This document shows, piece after piece, positions 39,958-49,969 of a DNA stretch of 64,000 bases; the stretch's first letter is position 1, and every line of letters starts with the position of its first letter. The DNA is from Paracoccaceae bacterium (GTDB lineage Bacteria; Pseudomonadota; Alphaproteobacteria; Rhodobacterales; Rhodobacteraceae), in NCBI GenBank assembly GCA_027486345.1, contig JAIXPH010000014.1:1-64000 (forward strand), in the 5' to 3' direction. Under the pieces are notes generated by a model. The model was not told where the DNA came from. It ran no database searches and worked only from the letters and a program-made list of their open reading frames with translations. A program made the translations under genes and the position numbers.

Positions 39958-39972
39958 TGCGAATTATTCGCA
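39958..39972. promoter_or_regulatory. Mur/Fur-type operator upstream of metal ABC transporter
   Basis: Palindrome TGCGAAT-T-ATTCGCA about 40 nt before the start codon. Confidence 0.7.
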
Positions 39973-40012
39973 TACCTAATTGCCATCAGACAGCAACAGG
40001 ACGTCACCGACC

Positions 40013-40957
40013 ATGATCGACCGCCGTTCCCTGCTAGGCCTTCTGGCCGCCGCGCCGCTGAGTGCTGCCCTGACCGGGCGGGCCTGGGCGGCGACACCCT
40101 CTGTCATCGCCACCACCAGCATGATCGGCGATGCCGCGCGCCGCCTGACCGGGGTGGAGGTGCCCTCGCTGCTGGGTCCCGGCATGGACCCGCATTCCCA
40201 CCGCCCGACGCGGGGCGATATCCTTGCGCTGGCCCGCGCCGATCTGATCCTGTGGCACGGCCTGCATCTTGAGGCGCAGTTGATCGAGGTGCTGGACGAG
40301 CTTGCCCAGAAAAAGACCGTCGTGTCGGTGGCCGACGCCCTGCCGAAAGACCTTTTGCGCACCGACCCCGCCTATCCCGACCGACCAGACCCGCATGTCT
40401 GGATGGACCCCAGTCTGTGGCAACAGGTGGTGGCAGAGATTGGCCGCGCGTTGACGGCGACGGGGTTTGACGTGACCACCGCCGCCAGTGCCTATGCGAC
40501 CGAAATCACCGCCTTGGGCGACTATTCGGCACAGGTCCTGAACACCGTCCCGGCAGAGCGCCGCGTGCTGGTCACCGCCCATGACGCCTTTGGCTATTTC
40601 GGCCGCGCCTATGGCTGGCAGGTGGAGGGCATCCAAGGCATCTCGACCGAATCCGAGGCCGGGTTGGTCCGCATCGGCGATCTGGTCAACATGTTGGTCA
40701 GCCGCAAGATTCCGGCGGTGTTTGTCGAAAGCTCGGTTTCTGACCGCGCGATCCGGGCGCTGATCGAAGGCGCCGCCGCGCAGGGGCATGAGGTCGCGAT
40801 CGGCGGCGAGTTGTTCTCGGATGCCATGGGACAGGACGGCAGCTATGAGGGCACCTGGATCGGCATGATCGACCACAATGTGACCACCATCACCCGCGCC
40901 TTGGGCGGTGATGCGCCCGAACGCGGGATGCTGGGCAAGCTGGGCGGGGCCGCGTGA
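40013..40957 (+). CDS. Mn/Zn ABC transporter substrate-binding protein
   Basis: Signal peptide; TroA-like VASTTS-type MIGDAARR, MDPHSHRPTRGD, DPHVWMDPSLW. Confidence 0.9.
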   Translation: MIDRRSLLGLLAAAPLSAALTGRAWAATPSVIATTSMIGDAARRLTGVEVPSLLGPGMDPHSHRPTRGDILALARADLILWHGLHLEAQLIEVLDELAQKKTVVSVADALPKDLLRTDPAYPDRPDPHVWMDPSLWQQVVAEIGRALTATGFDVTTAASAYATEITALGDYSAQVLNTVPAERRVLVTAHDAFGYFGRAYGWQVEGIQGISTESEAGLVRIGDLVNMLVSRKIPAVFVESSVSDRAIRALIEGAAAQGHEVAIGGELFSDAMGQDGSYEGTWIGMIDHNVTTITRALGGDAPERGMLGKLGGAA

Positions 40958-41712
40958 TGGTGGACCCGATCCCCTTGACCACCGAACCCGCGCTGGCGAT
41001 CCGTGACTTGCGCGTCAGCTACGGCGCAAATCCGGTGCTGGACGGCGTGACCGCCAGCCTTGCGCGTGGGGCGATGACGGCGATCATCGGCCCGAACGGA
41101 GCGGGAAAATCGACGCTGCTGAAGGCGGCTTTGGGTCTGATCCCCGCAACGGGCGGCACCGCGCTGGCCTTTGGCAAGCCGGTAGTGCAGGCCCTGCCCC
41201 GCATCGCCTATGTGCCGCAACGCGCGGCGGTGGATTGGGATTTCCCGGCCCGTGCCTTGGATGTGGTTCTGATGGGGATGTATCGCCGCACCGGGCTTCT
41301 GGGCAGGATCGGCAAGGCCGAGACTGCGGCGGCGATGGACTGCCTGTCGCGCCTTGGCATGGCCGATTTCGCCACGCGCCAGATCGGTGCCTTGTCGGGC
41401 GGGCAGCAGCAGCGCGTGTTCCTGGCCCGCGCCTTGGCCCAAGGGGCAGAGGTTTACCTGCTCGACGAACCTTTTGCCGGGGTGGATGCCGCGACCGAAG
41501 CGGCGATTGTCACCCTGCTGAAATCGCTACGGGATGAGGGCCGCAGCATCATCGCCGTGCACCATGACCTGTCCACCGTCAGCGCCTATTTCGACCGGGT
41601 CTTGCTGCTGAACCGCCGCACGATTGCCGAGGGACCTGTGGCGAGCACCTTCCGGCAAGAGGCGGTGGCGCGCACCTATGGCAACCAGATCGCCACGGCG
41701 ATACCGGCCTGA
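40957..41712 (+). CDS. Mn/Zn ABC transporter ATPase
   Basis: [41 protein letters not shown]. Confidence 0.92.
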   Translation: MVDPIPLTTEPALAIRDLRVSYGANPVLDGVTASLARGAMTAIIGPNGAGKSTLLKAALGLIPATGGTALAFGKPVVQALPRIAYVPQRAAVDWDFPARALDVVLMGMYRRTGLLGRIGKAETAAAMDCLSRLGMADFATRQIGALSGGQQQRVFLARALAQGAEVYLLDEPFAGVDAATEAAIVTLLKSLRDEGRSIIAVHHDLSTVSAYFDRVLLLNRRTIAEGPVASTFRQEAVARTYGNQIATAIPA

Positions 41713-41714
41713 TC

Positions 41715-42596
41715 ATGCTCTCTGCCCTGCTGCTGCAATCGGGCTACAATGCCACGCTGGTCGCCATTGGGGCGGCGCTTCTGGGCTTTGCGGCGGGGAT
41801 GGTGGGCACCTTTGTCAACCTGCGCCGCCGCGCCTTGGTGTCGGATGCGATGGCCCATGCGACCTTGCCGGGGATCGGGCTTGGCTTTTTGGCGATGGTG
41901 GCTTTGGGCGGTGAGGGGCGGTTCCTGCCCGGTCTGCTGGCCGGTGCCGCGCTGACCGCTGCCTTGGGGCTTTGGGCGGTGCAGGCGCTGACCCGGACGC
42001 GGCTGGCCGAGGATGCGGCCATCGGCGCGGTCCTGTCCACCTTTTATGGTGCGGGGATCGTGATCCTGACCGTGATCCAGACGCTGGGCGCGGGCAAACC
42101 CGCGGGGCTGGAGACGGTGCTGCTCGGCTCCACCGCCGGGATGCTGGAGGTGGACGCGATCACGCTGGCCATGGGCGGGGCCTTGGTGCTGGCGGTGCTG
42201 GCGGTCTTGCGCCGCGCGCTGGTGATGACGGCCTTTGACCCCGGCCATGCCGCGATGATGGGCGTGCGGACGCGGGCGATGGATGCGGCGCTGATGCTGC
42301 TGACGCTGACCGTGGTGCTGCTGGGGCTGCGGGTGGTGGGTCTGATCCTTGTCGTGGCGCTGCTGGTCATTCCTGCCGCCGCCGCGCGGCTGTGGTCGGA
42401 TCGGGCGGGGGTTGTGGCGGTGATCGCCGGGATCATCGGCGCAGTCGCGGGCCATGTCGGCGCGGCGCTGTCGGCCACGGTGCCGGACCTGCCCACCGGG
42501 CCGGTGATCGTGATGCTCTGCTTTGCCGCCTTTGCCCTGTCGCTGATCCTGTCGCCCAAGCGCGGCCTGTTGCGGAGGTTTGCGCATGCTGGCTGA
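41715..42596 (+). CDS. Mn/Zn ABC transporter permease
   Basis: ABC-3 family; GTFVNLRRRALVSDAMAHATLPGIGLGF. Confidence 0.9.
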   Translation: MLSALLLQSGYNATLVAIGAALLGFAAGMVGTFVNLRRRALVSDAMAHATLPGIGLGFLAMVALGGEGRFLPGLLAGAALTAALGLWAVQALTRTRLAEDAAIGAVLSTFYGAGIVILTVIQTLGAGKPAGLETVLLGSTAGMLEVDAITLAMGGALVLAVLAVLRRALVMTAFDPGHAAMMGVRTRAMDAALMLLTLTVVLLGLRVVGLILVVALLVIPAAAARLWSDRAGVVAVIAGIIGAVAGHVGAALSATVPDLPTGPVIVMLCFAAFALSLILSPKRGLLRRFAHAG

Positions 42597-43515
42597 CTTC
42601 TGGGGGGCGGAGTTTGTCCCCCTGACCCTGCCGCCCTTGGTGATTGCCACCCTCGCCGCGCTGACCTGTGCGCTGCCGGGGAATTTCCTGATCCTGCGCC
42701 GTCAGGCCATGCTTGGCGATGCCATGAGCCATGTCGTCCTGCCCGGCATCGTCGCGGCTTACCTGCTGACCGGATCGGCGGCGACCCCGGTGATGCTGGC
42801 GAGCGCGATGGCCGCCGCCGCCCTCTCGGCGTTGATGATCGAGGGCATCCGCCGTCTGGCGGGCACTGATGCCGGGGTGGCAATGGGGATCACCTTCACC
42901 ACGCTTTTTGCCGCCGGGGTCTTGCTGTTGGAGCAATCCGGCGCATCCTCGGTCCATCTGGATGTCGAGCACGCGCTCTATGGCAACCTTGAGGGGTTGA
43001 TCTGGTTTGACGCCACGGGCTGGGCCTCACTTCTGGACCCAATCGCCTTGACCGGATTGCCGCCCGAGGTCGCAGGTCTGGCGCTTGTGCTGTCGATTGT
43101 CGCGGGGGCGATGTGGCTGGTCTGGCGGCCCCTGGTGATCGCGACCTTCGACGAAGGTTTTGCGCGGACTGCGGGCATCCCCGTCACCTTGCTGTCGGCG
43201 GGGCTGGTGGCTGTCACGGCCTTGGCCGCTGTCGCCGCCTTTTCCGCCGTGGGGTCGATCCTGACCATCGCCATGCTAATCTGCCCCCCCGCCACCGCGC
43301 GGCTGATGACTGACAGCCTGCCCGCGCAGGTGCGGCTGTCGCTGGTCTTTGCGGCGGCCTCGGCCATCCTTGGCACGCTGATCGCGGGCTATCTGCCGCC
43401 GCTGATCGGCCTGCCGGGGACGGTGTCGGCCTCTGGCATGATCGCAGTGGTTTCGGGCGGTTTCCTTGCCTTGGCCGCCGTTCTGGGACCGCACCGCCGC
43501 CCGCGCAGCGCCTGA
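42586..43515 (+). CDS. Mn/Zn ABC transporter permease
   Basis: ABC-3 family; GNFLILRRQAMLGDAMSHVVLPGIV. Confidence 0.9.
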   Translation: MLADFWGAEFVPLTLPPLVIATLAALTCALPGNFLILRRQAMLGDAMSHVVLPGIVAAYLLTGSAATPVMLASAMAAAALSALMIEGIRRLAGTDAGVAMGITFTTLFAAGVLLLEQSGASSVHLDVEHALYGNLEGLIWFDATGWASLLDPIALTGLPPEVAGLALVLSIVAGAMWLVWRPLVIATFDEGFARTAGIPVTLLSAGLVAVTALAAVAAFSAVGSILTIAMLICPPATARLMTDSLPAQVRLSLVFAAASAILGTLIAGYLPPLIGLPGTVSASGMIAVVSGGFLALAAVLGPHRRPRSA

Positions 43516-43572
43516 GCTTGCCTAAATCCCCGCCGCCGCCCTATAAGCCCGCAGCAACCAGCGAGGACCGCC

Positions 43573-44160
43573 ATGCGCAAGGCCGAGATCACCCGCTCCA
43601 CCGCCGAGACGCAGATCAGCGTCGCCATCAACCTTGACGGCACCGGGGTCTATGACAACCAGACCGGGGTGGGGTTCTTTGACCACATGCTGGACCAACT
43701 CTCGCGCCATTCGCTGATCGACATGACCGTGCGCGCCAAGGGCGATCTGCACATCGACGACCACCACACCGTTGAGGATGTGGGCATCGCCTTGGGCCAA
43801 GCACTCGTCCGCGCCTTGGGGGACAAGAAGGGCATCCGCCGCTATGGCCATTTCCGGCTGGCGATGGATGACGCGCAGGTGGTGGCGGCGCTGGACCTGT
43901 CGGCGCGGCCTTACCTCGTGTGGAACGTCGATTTCCCCAGTGCCAAGATCGGCACCTTCGACACCGAACTGGTGCGTGAGTTCTTTCAGGCGCTGTCAAG
44001 CCATGGCGGAATCACCCTGCATGTGGACCGCGTGCACGGGATCAACAGCCACCACATCGCCGAGGCCACCTTCAAGGCCGTGGCGCGCGCGCTGCGGGAG
44101 GCGGTGGAGCCTGATCCGCGCATGTCGGGGGTCCTGCCCTCGACCAAAGGCGCGCTCTGA
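43573..44160 (+). CDS. hisB: Imidazoleglycerol-phosphate dehydratase
   Basis: [32 protein letters not shown]. Confidence 0.96.
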   Translation: MRKAEITRSTAETQISVAINLDGTGVYDNQTGVGFFDHMLDQLSRHSLIDMTVRAKGDLHIDDHHTVEDVGIALGQALVRALGDKKGIRRYGHFRLAMDDAQVVAALDLSARPYLVWNVDFPSAKIGTFDTELVREFFQALSSHGGITLHVDRVHGINSHHIAEATFKAVARALREAVEPDPRMSGVLPSTKGAL

Positions 44161-44161
44161 C

Positions 44162-44207
44162 GCAAATTTCTTCGAAGAAATTTGCAAGGATTTTCGAAAA
44201 TCCTTGC
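44162..44207. repeat. Double palindrome with TTCGAA core, copy 3 (hisB/hisH intergenic)
   Basis: GCAAATTTCTTCGAAGAAATTTGC then GCAAGGATTTTCGAAAATCCTTGC, both perfect. Confidence 0.9.
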
Positions 44208-44229
44208 ACCGATGCTGGACCCGAACGCC

Positions 44230-44868
44230 ATGACCCTGACCGTCCTCGTCGATTATGACAGCGGCAATCTGCATTCCGCCGAAAAGGCCTTTCAGCGCAT
44301 GGCGTTTGAGGGTGACGGTGGGCAGGTGCTGGTCTCTTCCCGCCCCGAGGATGTGGCGCGGGCGGATCGGATCGTGTTGCCCGGCGACGGGGCCTTCCCA
44401 GCCTGCCGCCGCGCCTTGGGGTCATATGGCGGGCTGTTTGAGGCGATTTCCGAAGGCGTGGCGCAGGGCAAGCCCTTCCTTGGCATCTGTGTCGGCATGC
44501 AGATGCTGGCGACATGGGGCCGGGAGTACGAGGACACCGCCGGTTTCGGCTGGATCGGGGGCGAGGTCGCGAAGATCACCCCGGCTGACCCAGCGCTGAA
44601 GGTGCCGCATATGGGCTGGAATGATCTTGTGATCGACCACGCCCATCCCGTGCTGGCGGGCATCGCGACCGGGGATCACGCCTATTTCGTGCACTCTTAT
44701 CAATTCCGCGTCGCCGACCCCGCGCATCTGCTCGCCCATGTCGATTACGCGGGCCCCATCACCGCCATCGTCGGGCGCGACACGATCATCGGCACGCAAT
44801 TCCACCCGGAAAAATCGCAAGCCACCGGCCTCAGGCTGATCGCGAATTTCCTGCGCTGGAGGCCGTGA
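44230..44868 (+). CDS. hisH: Imidazole glycerol phosphate synthase subunit HisH
   Basis: VLVDYDSGNLHSAEKAF, PFLGICVGMQMLA, GTQFHPEKSQ. Confidence 0.95.
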   Translation: MTLTVLVDYDSGNLHSAEKAFQRMAFEGDGGQVLVSSRPEDVARADRIVLPGDGAFPACRRALGSYGGLFEAISEGVAQGKPFLGICVGMQMLATWGREYEDTAGFGWIGGEVAKITPADPALKVPHMGWNDLVIDHAHPVLAGIATGDHAYFVHSYQFRVADPAHLLAHVDYAGPITAIVGRDTIIGTQFHPEKSQATGLRLIANFLRWRP

Positions 44869-45736
44869 CGGGCGACCTGCGCCCCACGGCAAACAGACCC
44901 ACGGCGATCAGCGCAAACCCGGCCAAGTGGCGACGTTCCGGCACCTGATCCAGAAAGGCAACGCCCAGCAGGGTGGCGCTGACCGGGATCAGAAAGGTCA
45001 CCAAGGCCAAACGCACCGCCCCGGCAGAGGCGCGAATGCGGAAAAACAGCGCATAGGCCAAGACGGTGGACAACAGGCCCAACCCGATCAGCGCGCCCCA
45101 AACCTTGAGCGTGGGCAATGCCACCGTCCACGGCGGCGAGACCCAGAGCATCACCGGCAGGATCAGAACCGCCGCACTGGCGCATTGGCCAAAGGCCACT
45201 TGCAGCGGCACAAGGCCCAGTGTCCGGAACCGCCGCCCCCAGACCCCGGCAACGCCATAAGACAGCGCCGCCGCCAGACAGGCGAGCTTGGCCCAGAGCG
45301 TGCCATCCCAGCCCCGGCCCAACATCATCACCGCCACCCCGGTAAAGCCCGCGACCAACCCCAAGGCCCGCGCCGGGGTGATTCCTTCATCATCGGTCAG
45401 AACATGCACCGCCAGCAGCGTAAACAATGGCGTCGTCGCGTTCAGGATCGCCGCCAAACCCCCGCTGATCTGGCCTTGGGCAAAGGCGAACAGCGTAAAG
45501 GGTATGGCATTGTTCAAGACCCCCATCCCGGCCAAAGCCCGCCACGCCTCCGCGCCTCTGGGCAGTCCGGGGCCAAGGCTCAGGACAATCGCCCCCAGAC
45601 AGAGCGCGCCGATCATCACCCGCGCCCAGACCACGACCAACGGCGGCAGCGCGGTCAAGGCGATTTCGACGAAAAAGAAGGACCCGCCCCACAAGAGGGA
45701 CAAAAGCACCAGACGCAGCCAATCGGCGCGGGACAT
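44831..45736 (-). CDS. EamA/DMT family transporter
   Basis: MSRADWLRLVLLSLLWGGSFFFVEIAL... Confidence 0.87.
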   Translation of the reverse strand: MSRADWLRLVLLSLLWGGSFFFVEIALTALPPLVVVWARVMIGALCLGAIVLSLGPGLPRGAEAWRALAGMGVLNNAIPFTLFAFAQGQISGGLAAILNATTPLFTLLAVHVLTDDEGITPARALGLVAGFTGVAVMMLGRGWDGTLWAKLACLAAALSYGVAGVWGRRFRTLGLVPLQVAFGQCASAAVLILPVMLWVSPPWTVALPTLKVWGALIGLGLLSTVLAYALFFRIRASAGAVRLALVTFLIPVSATLLGVAFLDQVPERRHLAGFALIAVGLFAVGRRSPVTASSAGNSRSA

Positions 45737-45902
45737 CACATGGCTCCTGTCGCAGCGGATGCAAAAGACCGCCCGGTCCACCTCGTGCCCGCCCGCAGCA
45801 CCGAACGCAATCCGGAACCTGCGCCAAGCAGGGCGCTTCCTGCCGCAAACCTCGGTCAAACGGCCCGACAAGCCCTTCCCCGCCCGATGTCCCTGGGACT
45901 GA

Positions 45903-45950
45903 GATCCTCAGGGGGTCAACGGGCCAGAGGGCACGCGAGCGCCCCCTGCC
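45903..45950 (-). repeat. Partial copy of the 19943-20108 intergenic repeat
   Basis: gatcctcagggggtcaacgggccagagggcacgcgagcgccccctg; 3' of the minus-strand DUF2147 gene. Confidence 0.55.
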
Positions 45951-45980
45951 GACCGTCGCCAAAGGCACCACGCCGGAGGG

Positions 45981-46376
45981 TTACTTCACGCGGCTCCAGA
46001 TGCCGCCATCGCGGCAGATGCCCAGAATGCAGCCCTTCACCGTCAGCGAATCTCCGCTGAGGATCATGTACGAGTTGTAGGTCTTGTCGCGGTCCGGCGA
46101 CCAGACCTTGCCATCCTCGTAATTGCCATCGCCCTGAGCCATCATGTCCCAGACGATCTGTTTGCCGATATTGTCCGAGGCGACTTCCGCGCCGGTGCTG
46201 TCAAAGGCCTTGACCAGCGTGCCGCAAAAGGCGGGACCGCAGGGGGCCACGTCGATGTGGCCAAAGTTGCCATTGTCATCGGGGGCCGTCTGCCAGATGC
46301 CTTCGACCGGATCGGCGGCGAAGGCGGTGGTTGCGGCGAACAATCCGGCGGCAAGCGTCAGTGCAAAGGTTTTCAC
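45981..46376 (-). CDS. DUF2147-like secreted protein
   Basis: GTG start after GGGAGGAG; signal peptide; DPVEGIWQTAPDDNGNFGHIDVAPCGPAFCGTLV. Confidence 0.85.
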   Translation of the reverse strand: MKTFALTLAAGLFAATTAFAADPVEGIWQTAPDDNGNFGHIDVAPCGPAFCGTLVKAFDSTGAEVASDNIGKQIVWDMMAQGDGNYEDGKVWSPDRDKTYNSYMILSGDSLTVKGCILGICRDGGIWSRVK

Positions 46377-46531
46377 GGGGTCTCCTCCCTGTTGAGCCCA
46401 TTGGTCGCATCCTTTGTCAGCTTTTCTCGCCGCGCAAGACTGACGTTGGGTTCCTGTCGGGCCAGAGAGGTCTTGCCTGACCCGCGCCCCCATGCCAAAG
46501 CCGCGCGAAAGCGAATAGAGACGAGGCCGCC

Positions 46532-47251
46532 ATGATCCTTTATCCCGCCATCGACCTGAAAGACGGCCAATGCGTGCGCCTCTTGCGCGGCGAGATGTCG
46601 GCGGCCACCGTCTTTGGCGACGATCCGGCGGCGCAGGCGGCAAAGTTCGCGGCGGCGGGGTGCGAATGGCTGCATCTGGTGGACCTGAATGGCGCCTTCG
46701 CGGGTCAGCCCGTGAATGCGGCGGCGGTGGAGGCGATCCTTGCCCGCGTCAAGGTCCCCACCCAGTTGGGCGGCGGCATCCGCGATATGGCGACGATTGC
46801 GATGTGGCTGGAAAAGGGCCTGTCGCGCGTGATCCTAGGCACGGTTGCGGTGGAAAACCCTGATCTGGTGCGGCAGGCGGCGCGCGCGTTCCCCGGCAAT
46901 GTCGCCGTGGGCATCGACGCCCGCAAGGGGTTTGTCGCCACCAAGGGCTGGGCCGAGGAAACCACCGTGCAGGCCACGGACCTTGCCCGGTCGTTCGAGG
47001 ATGCCGGGGTCGCCGCCATCATCTACACCGACATCGACCGCGACGGCGCGATGGGCGGCCCGAACATCGAGGCGACCGAGGCGCTGGCCCGCGCCGTGAC
47101 GATCCCGGTCATTGCGAGCGGTGGCGTCAGCCGGATGGAAGACCTGATCGCCCTGCGCGATACCGGCGTGATCGCGGGCGCGATCTCTGGCCGGGCGTTT
47201 TACGATGGGGCGATTGATCTGGCCGCTGCGCTGGCGGCGTTGAAGGCATAA
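46532..47251 (+). CDS. hisA: ProFAR isomerase HisA
   Basis: [35 protein letters not shown]. Confidence 0.96.
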   Translation: MILYPAIDLKDGQCVRLLRGEMSAATVFGDDPAAQAAKFAAAGCEWLHLVDLNGAFAGQPVNAAAVEAILARVKVPTQLGGGIRDMATIAMWLEKGLSRVILGTVAVENPDLVRQAARAFPGNVAVGIDARKGFVATKGWAEETTVQATDLARSFEDAGVAAIIYTDIDRDGAMGGPNIEATEALARAVTIPVIASGGVSRMEDLIALRDTGVIAGAISGRAFYDGAIDLAAALAALKA

Positions 47252-47261
47252 GGCAAGGACC

Positions 47262-47395
47262 GAACTAGGGACGCGTCTGACCGCCGGGTGGGTGCGCCCT
47301 GCGGGCCCGTCTCCGAACTCGAAAATGGGCGGGGCGGTCGGGCGCGGCCCGGGTGTTTTGGGCACACGGGCGGTCCAGTCGCAACGCAGGATCAT
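47262..47395 (+). repeat. Degenerate/partial copy of the multi-hairpin repeat
   Basis: gacgcgtctgaccgcc...gggtgcgc...ggcgcggcccgggtgttttgggcacacgggcgg...cagtcgcaac parallels 8810-8935. Confidence 0.45.
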
Positions 47396-47454
47396 GGAAT
47401 CGTCCAACGCGGAAGAAAGTGACAACGCCCGCCCCATCGCCTAGCCTGCCTCTC

Positions 47455-47739
47455 ATGCGCAAGTTCCTGTACCTGTTCGGCTTCGGCCTCTTGTTCCTCG
47501 GCCTTCTGCCCCTGCTGCTGGCCCTGCTCAACTATGGCGTCTCCACCGCCGCAGGCTGCGTGATCGAGGCAGGAGGCGTCGTACAGTGCGAGATCCTCGG
47601 CTTTGATGTGGGCGAGGCGCTGGGTATTGGCATCATGCTGCATTGGGTCGGCCTGATCACCCTGCCCCTTGCGGCGCTTGCCCTGGTCTTCCTCCTGTTG
47701 CTGGCGCTTGTGGACCTGATCCGCCATCTGCGGCGCTGA
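47455..47739 (+). CDS. Small two-TM membrane protein
   Basis: MRKFLYLFGFGLLFLGLLPLLLALLNYGV... two hydrophobic segments. Confidence 0.7.
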   Translation: MRKFLYLFGFGLLFLGLLPLLLALLNYGVSTAAGCVIEAGGVVQCEILGFDVGEALGIGIMLHWVGLITLPLAALALVFLLLLALVDLIRHLRR

Positions 47740-47758
47740 CCGCAGCACCGGGCGGCTG

Positions 47759-48664
47759 TCAGCGCCGCACCGCCCGCCACAGCAGCCACAACCAGAGCCC
47801 GGCTCCGCCCAGCCCGGTCGCAATGGCCACCGGGATGTTCACCCCGACCCCGCCCAGCATCGCCCAGCCCGGCACAACCAGCCCGACCGTCACCCCCGGC
47901 GCGATCAAGAACAGTGCGCAGCGCGTCCATGGCAGCGGCGGGCCAAAATCCACCGCCCCGTCACCGTCCATTCCGCCGCCCAGTCGGCGCATGGCCCAAA
48001 GCGTCAGCCCCACCATGACGGGTCCAGCCAGACGGAGCGGGACCGGCGTCAGCGCCGTTCCCACCCCCCAAAGCGCGGCGACCGCTGCCGGGGCCACCCA
48101 CAGCCTCCAGCGCCCCCTCGGCATCGGCCCCAACCGCGACACAAGGCCCAAGGCCAGTGCGACCCCGGCCCCGCAAAGCCCAAGGTACAGGGCCATCCGG
48201 GTCCAACCGGCCAGAACCTTCCCCTCCAGCGGCCAGTAAAGACCCCAGACCGCGCCGAACAGGCCAAGGGCGGCCAGACCCGCGACCTGTGCCGCCACGC
48301 CGCGCCGCGCCAGCGCAAACCCGCCCCCCAGCACGCAAAGCCCGCTGATCAAGGCGTGCCAGGCCAGAGGCGTCCAGACCAGTTGCACGGGGAAGGCTTG
48401 GTACATCGTCCCGACGACGGCCCCTTCGATCCCGAAGCCCAGAAGCGCCCCACCAAGGAAGGCCGCCCGCCACCCCTTCAGCCGCGCCCAGATCACCGCC
48501 GACAGCGCCGCCCCGGCAACCATGGAATAGGTGAGCCAGGTCAGGGCCAGTTCTACAAGGCCAAGATCAGGCGCGGGCGTGGTCCAGAACAGGTTCTCTC
48601 CCGCCCAGACCGCGATCCAGCCCAGACAGAGCGACGCCCCCAGATAGACCGCACCCTCGCGCAT
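47759..48664 (-). CDS. Multi-TM membrane protein of unknown function
   Basis: MREGAVYLGASLCLGWIAVWAGENLFWTTPAPDLG... Confidence 0.72.
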   Translation of the reverse strand: MREGAVYLGASLCLGWIAVWAGENLFWTTPAPDLGLVELALTWLTYSMVAGAALSAVIWARLKGWRAAFLGGALLGFGIEGAVVGTMYQAFPVQLVWTPLAWHALISGLCVLGGGFALARRGVAAQVAGLAALGLFGAVWGLYWPLEGKVLAGWTRMALYLGLCGAGVALALGLVSRLGPMPRGRWRLWVAPAAVAALWGVGTALTPVPLRLAGPVMVGLTLWAMRRLGGGMDGDGAVDFGPPLPWTRCALFLIAPGVTVGLVVPGWAMLGGVGVNIPVAIATGLGGAGLWLWLLWRAVRR

Positions 48665-48738
48665 CGCCGCACTCCTGCAAGCCACTGGCCCTTTCTGCCG
48701 CGCAGGGGTAGAAGGCCGCAAGCTTTCTGGTGGCCGAC

Positions 48739-49500
48739 ATGCTCAAGACCCGCATCATCCCCTGCCTCGACGTGGCCGATGGCCGCGTGGTGAAAGGTGT
48801 CAACTTCGTCAACCTGATCGACGCGGGCGACCCGGTCGAAGCCGCGCGCGCCTATGACGCGGCGGGGGCGGATGAGCTGTGTTTCCTCGACATCCACGCC
48901 ACCCACGAAAACCGTGGCACCATGTTCGATCTGGTCACCCGCACGGCGGAACAATGCTTCATGCCGCTGACTGTCGGCGGTGGAGTGCGCACGCCCGAGG
49001 ATGTGCGTGCCCTGCTGCTCGCTGGCGCGGACAAGGTCAGCTTCAACTCTGCCGCCGTGGCGGACCCCGATGTGGTTGCCCGCGCGGCGGATCGGTTTGG
49101 CTCGCAATGCATCGTCGTGGCGATCGACGCCAAGACCGTCAGCCCGGGCAAATGGGAGATTTTCACCCATGGCGGGCGCAAGCCCACCGGGATTGACGCC
49201 ATCGACTTCGCCCGCACCGTGGCCGCCAAGGGGGCCGGGGAAATCCTGCTGACCAGCATGGACCGCGATGGCACGCGCGGCGGCTACAACCTGCCCCTGA
49301 CCCGCGCCATCGTCGATGCGGTGGGCATCCCAGTCATCGCCTCCGGCGGGGTCGGCACGCTGGACCATCTGGTGGATGGCGTGACCAAGGGCGGGGCCTC
49401 TGCGGTGCTCGCTGCCAGCATCTTCCACTTCGGCGAATTCACCATCGGTGAGGCCAAGGCCCATATGGCCGCCGCCGGCATCCCGATGAGGCTGCAATGA
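48739..49500 (+). CDS. hisF: Imidazole glycerol phosphate synthase subunit HisF
   Basis: [34 protein letters not shown]. Confidence 0.96.
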   Translation: MLKTRIIPCLDVADGRVVKGVNFVNLIDAGDPVEAARAYDAAGADELCFLDIHATHENRGTMFDLVTRTAEQCFMPLTVGGGVRTPEDVRALLLAGADKVSFNSAAVADPDVVARAADRFGSQCIVVAIDAKTVSPGKWEIFTHGGRKPTGIDAIDFARTVAAKGAGEILLTSMDRDGTRGGYNLPLTRAIVDAVGIPVIASGGVGTLDHLVDGVTKGGASAVLAASIFHFGEFTIGEAKAHMAAAGIPMRLQ

Positions 49501-49808
49501 CCGCGCTGGACCGTCTCGCCGCCACCATCGCCGCGCGCAAGGGCGCGGACCCAGACACCTCCTGGACCGCGAAACTGCTGGCCAAAGGCCCCGAGAAATG
49601 CGCCGAGAAATTCGGCGAGGAAGCGGTCGAGGCGATCATCGAAGCCGTCAAAGGCGACCGCACCAAGCTGACGGCAGAAGCGGCGGATGTGGTCTATCAC
49701 CTGCTGGTCATGCTCGCCGCGCGGGATGTGACGCTGGCCGATGTGCTGGCCGAACTGGAACGCCGCGAGGGGACATCGGGCATCGCCGAAAAGGCGGCGC
49801 GCGGGTAA
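49497..49808 (+). CDS. hisE: Phosphoribosyl-ATP pyrophosphatase
   Basis: [31 protein letters not shown]. Confidence 0.95.
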   Translation: MTALDRLAATIAARKGADPDTSWTAKLLAKGPEKCAEKFGEEAVEAIIEAVKGDRTKLTAEAADVVYHLLVMLAARDVTLADVLAELERREGTSGIAEKAARG

Positions 49809-49951
49809 ATCGCCGCCCCTTTCTGGCGCGTCGATGCCTTGGGCATCTGAACAAACTGGACGTGCTCAATAACCCCTAAAGCGAGATAACCTGGTCTTCT
49901 CCGGATTACCTCTGATTTCTCGACAAAGGAAAAACACCACGGTGCTTTGAG

Positions 49952-49969
49952 AATCAGATTTTTCTGATT
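49952..49969. promoter_or_regulatory. 18-bp palindrome upstream of the lipoprotein gene
   Basis: AATCAGA-TTTT-TCTGATT in an AT-rich leader. Confidence 0.55.
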
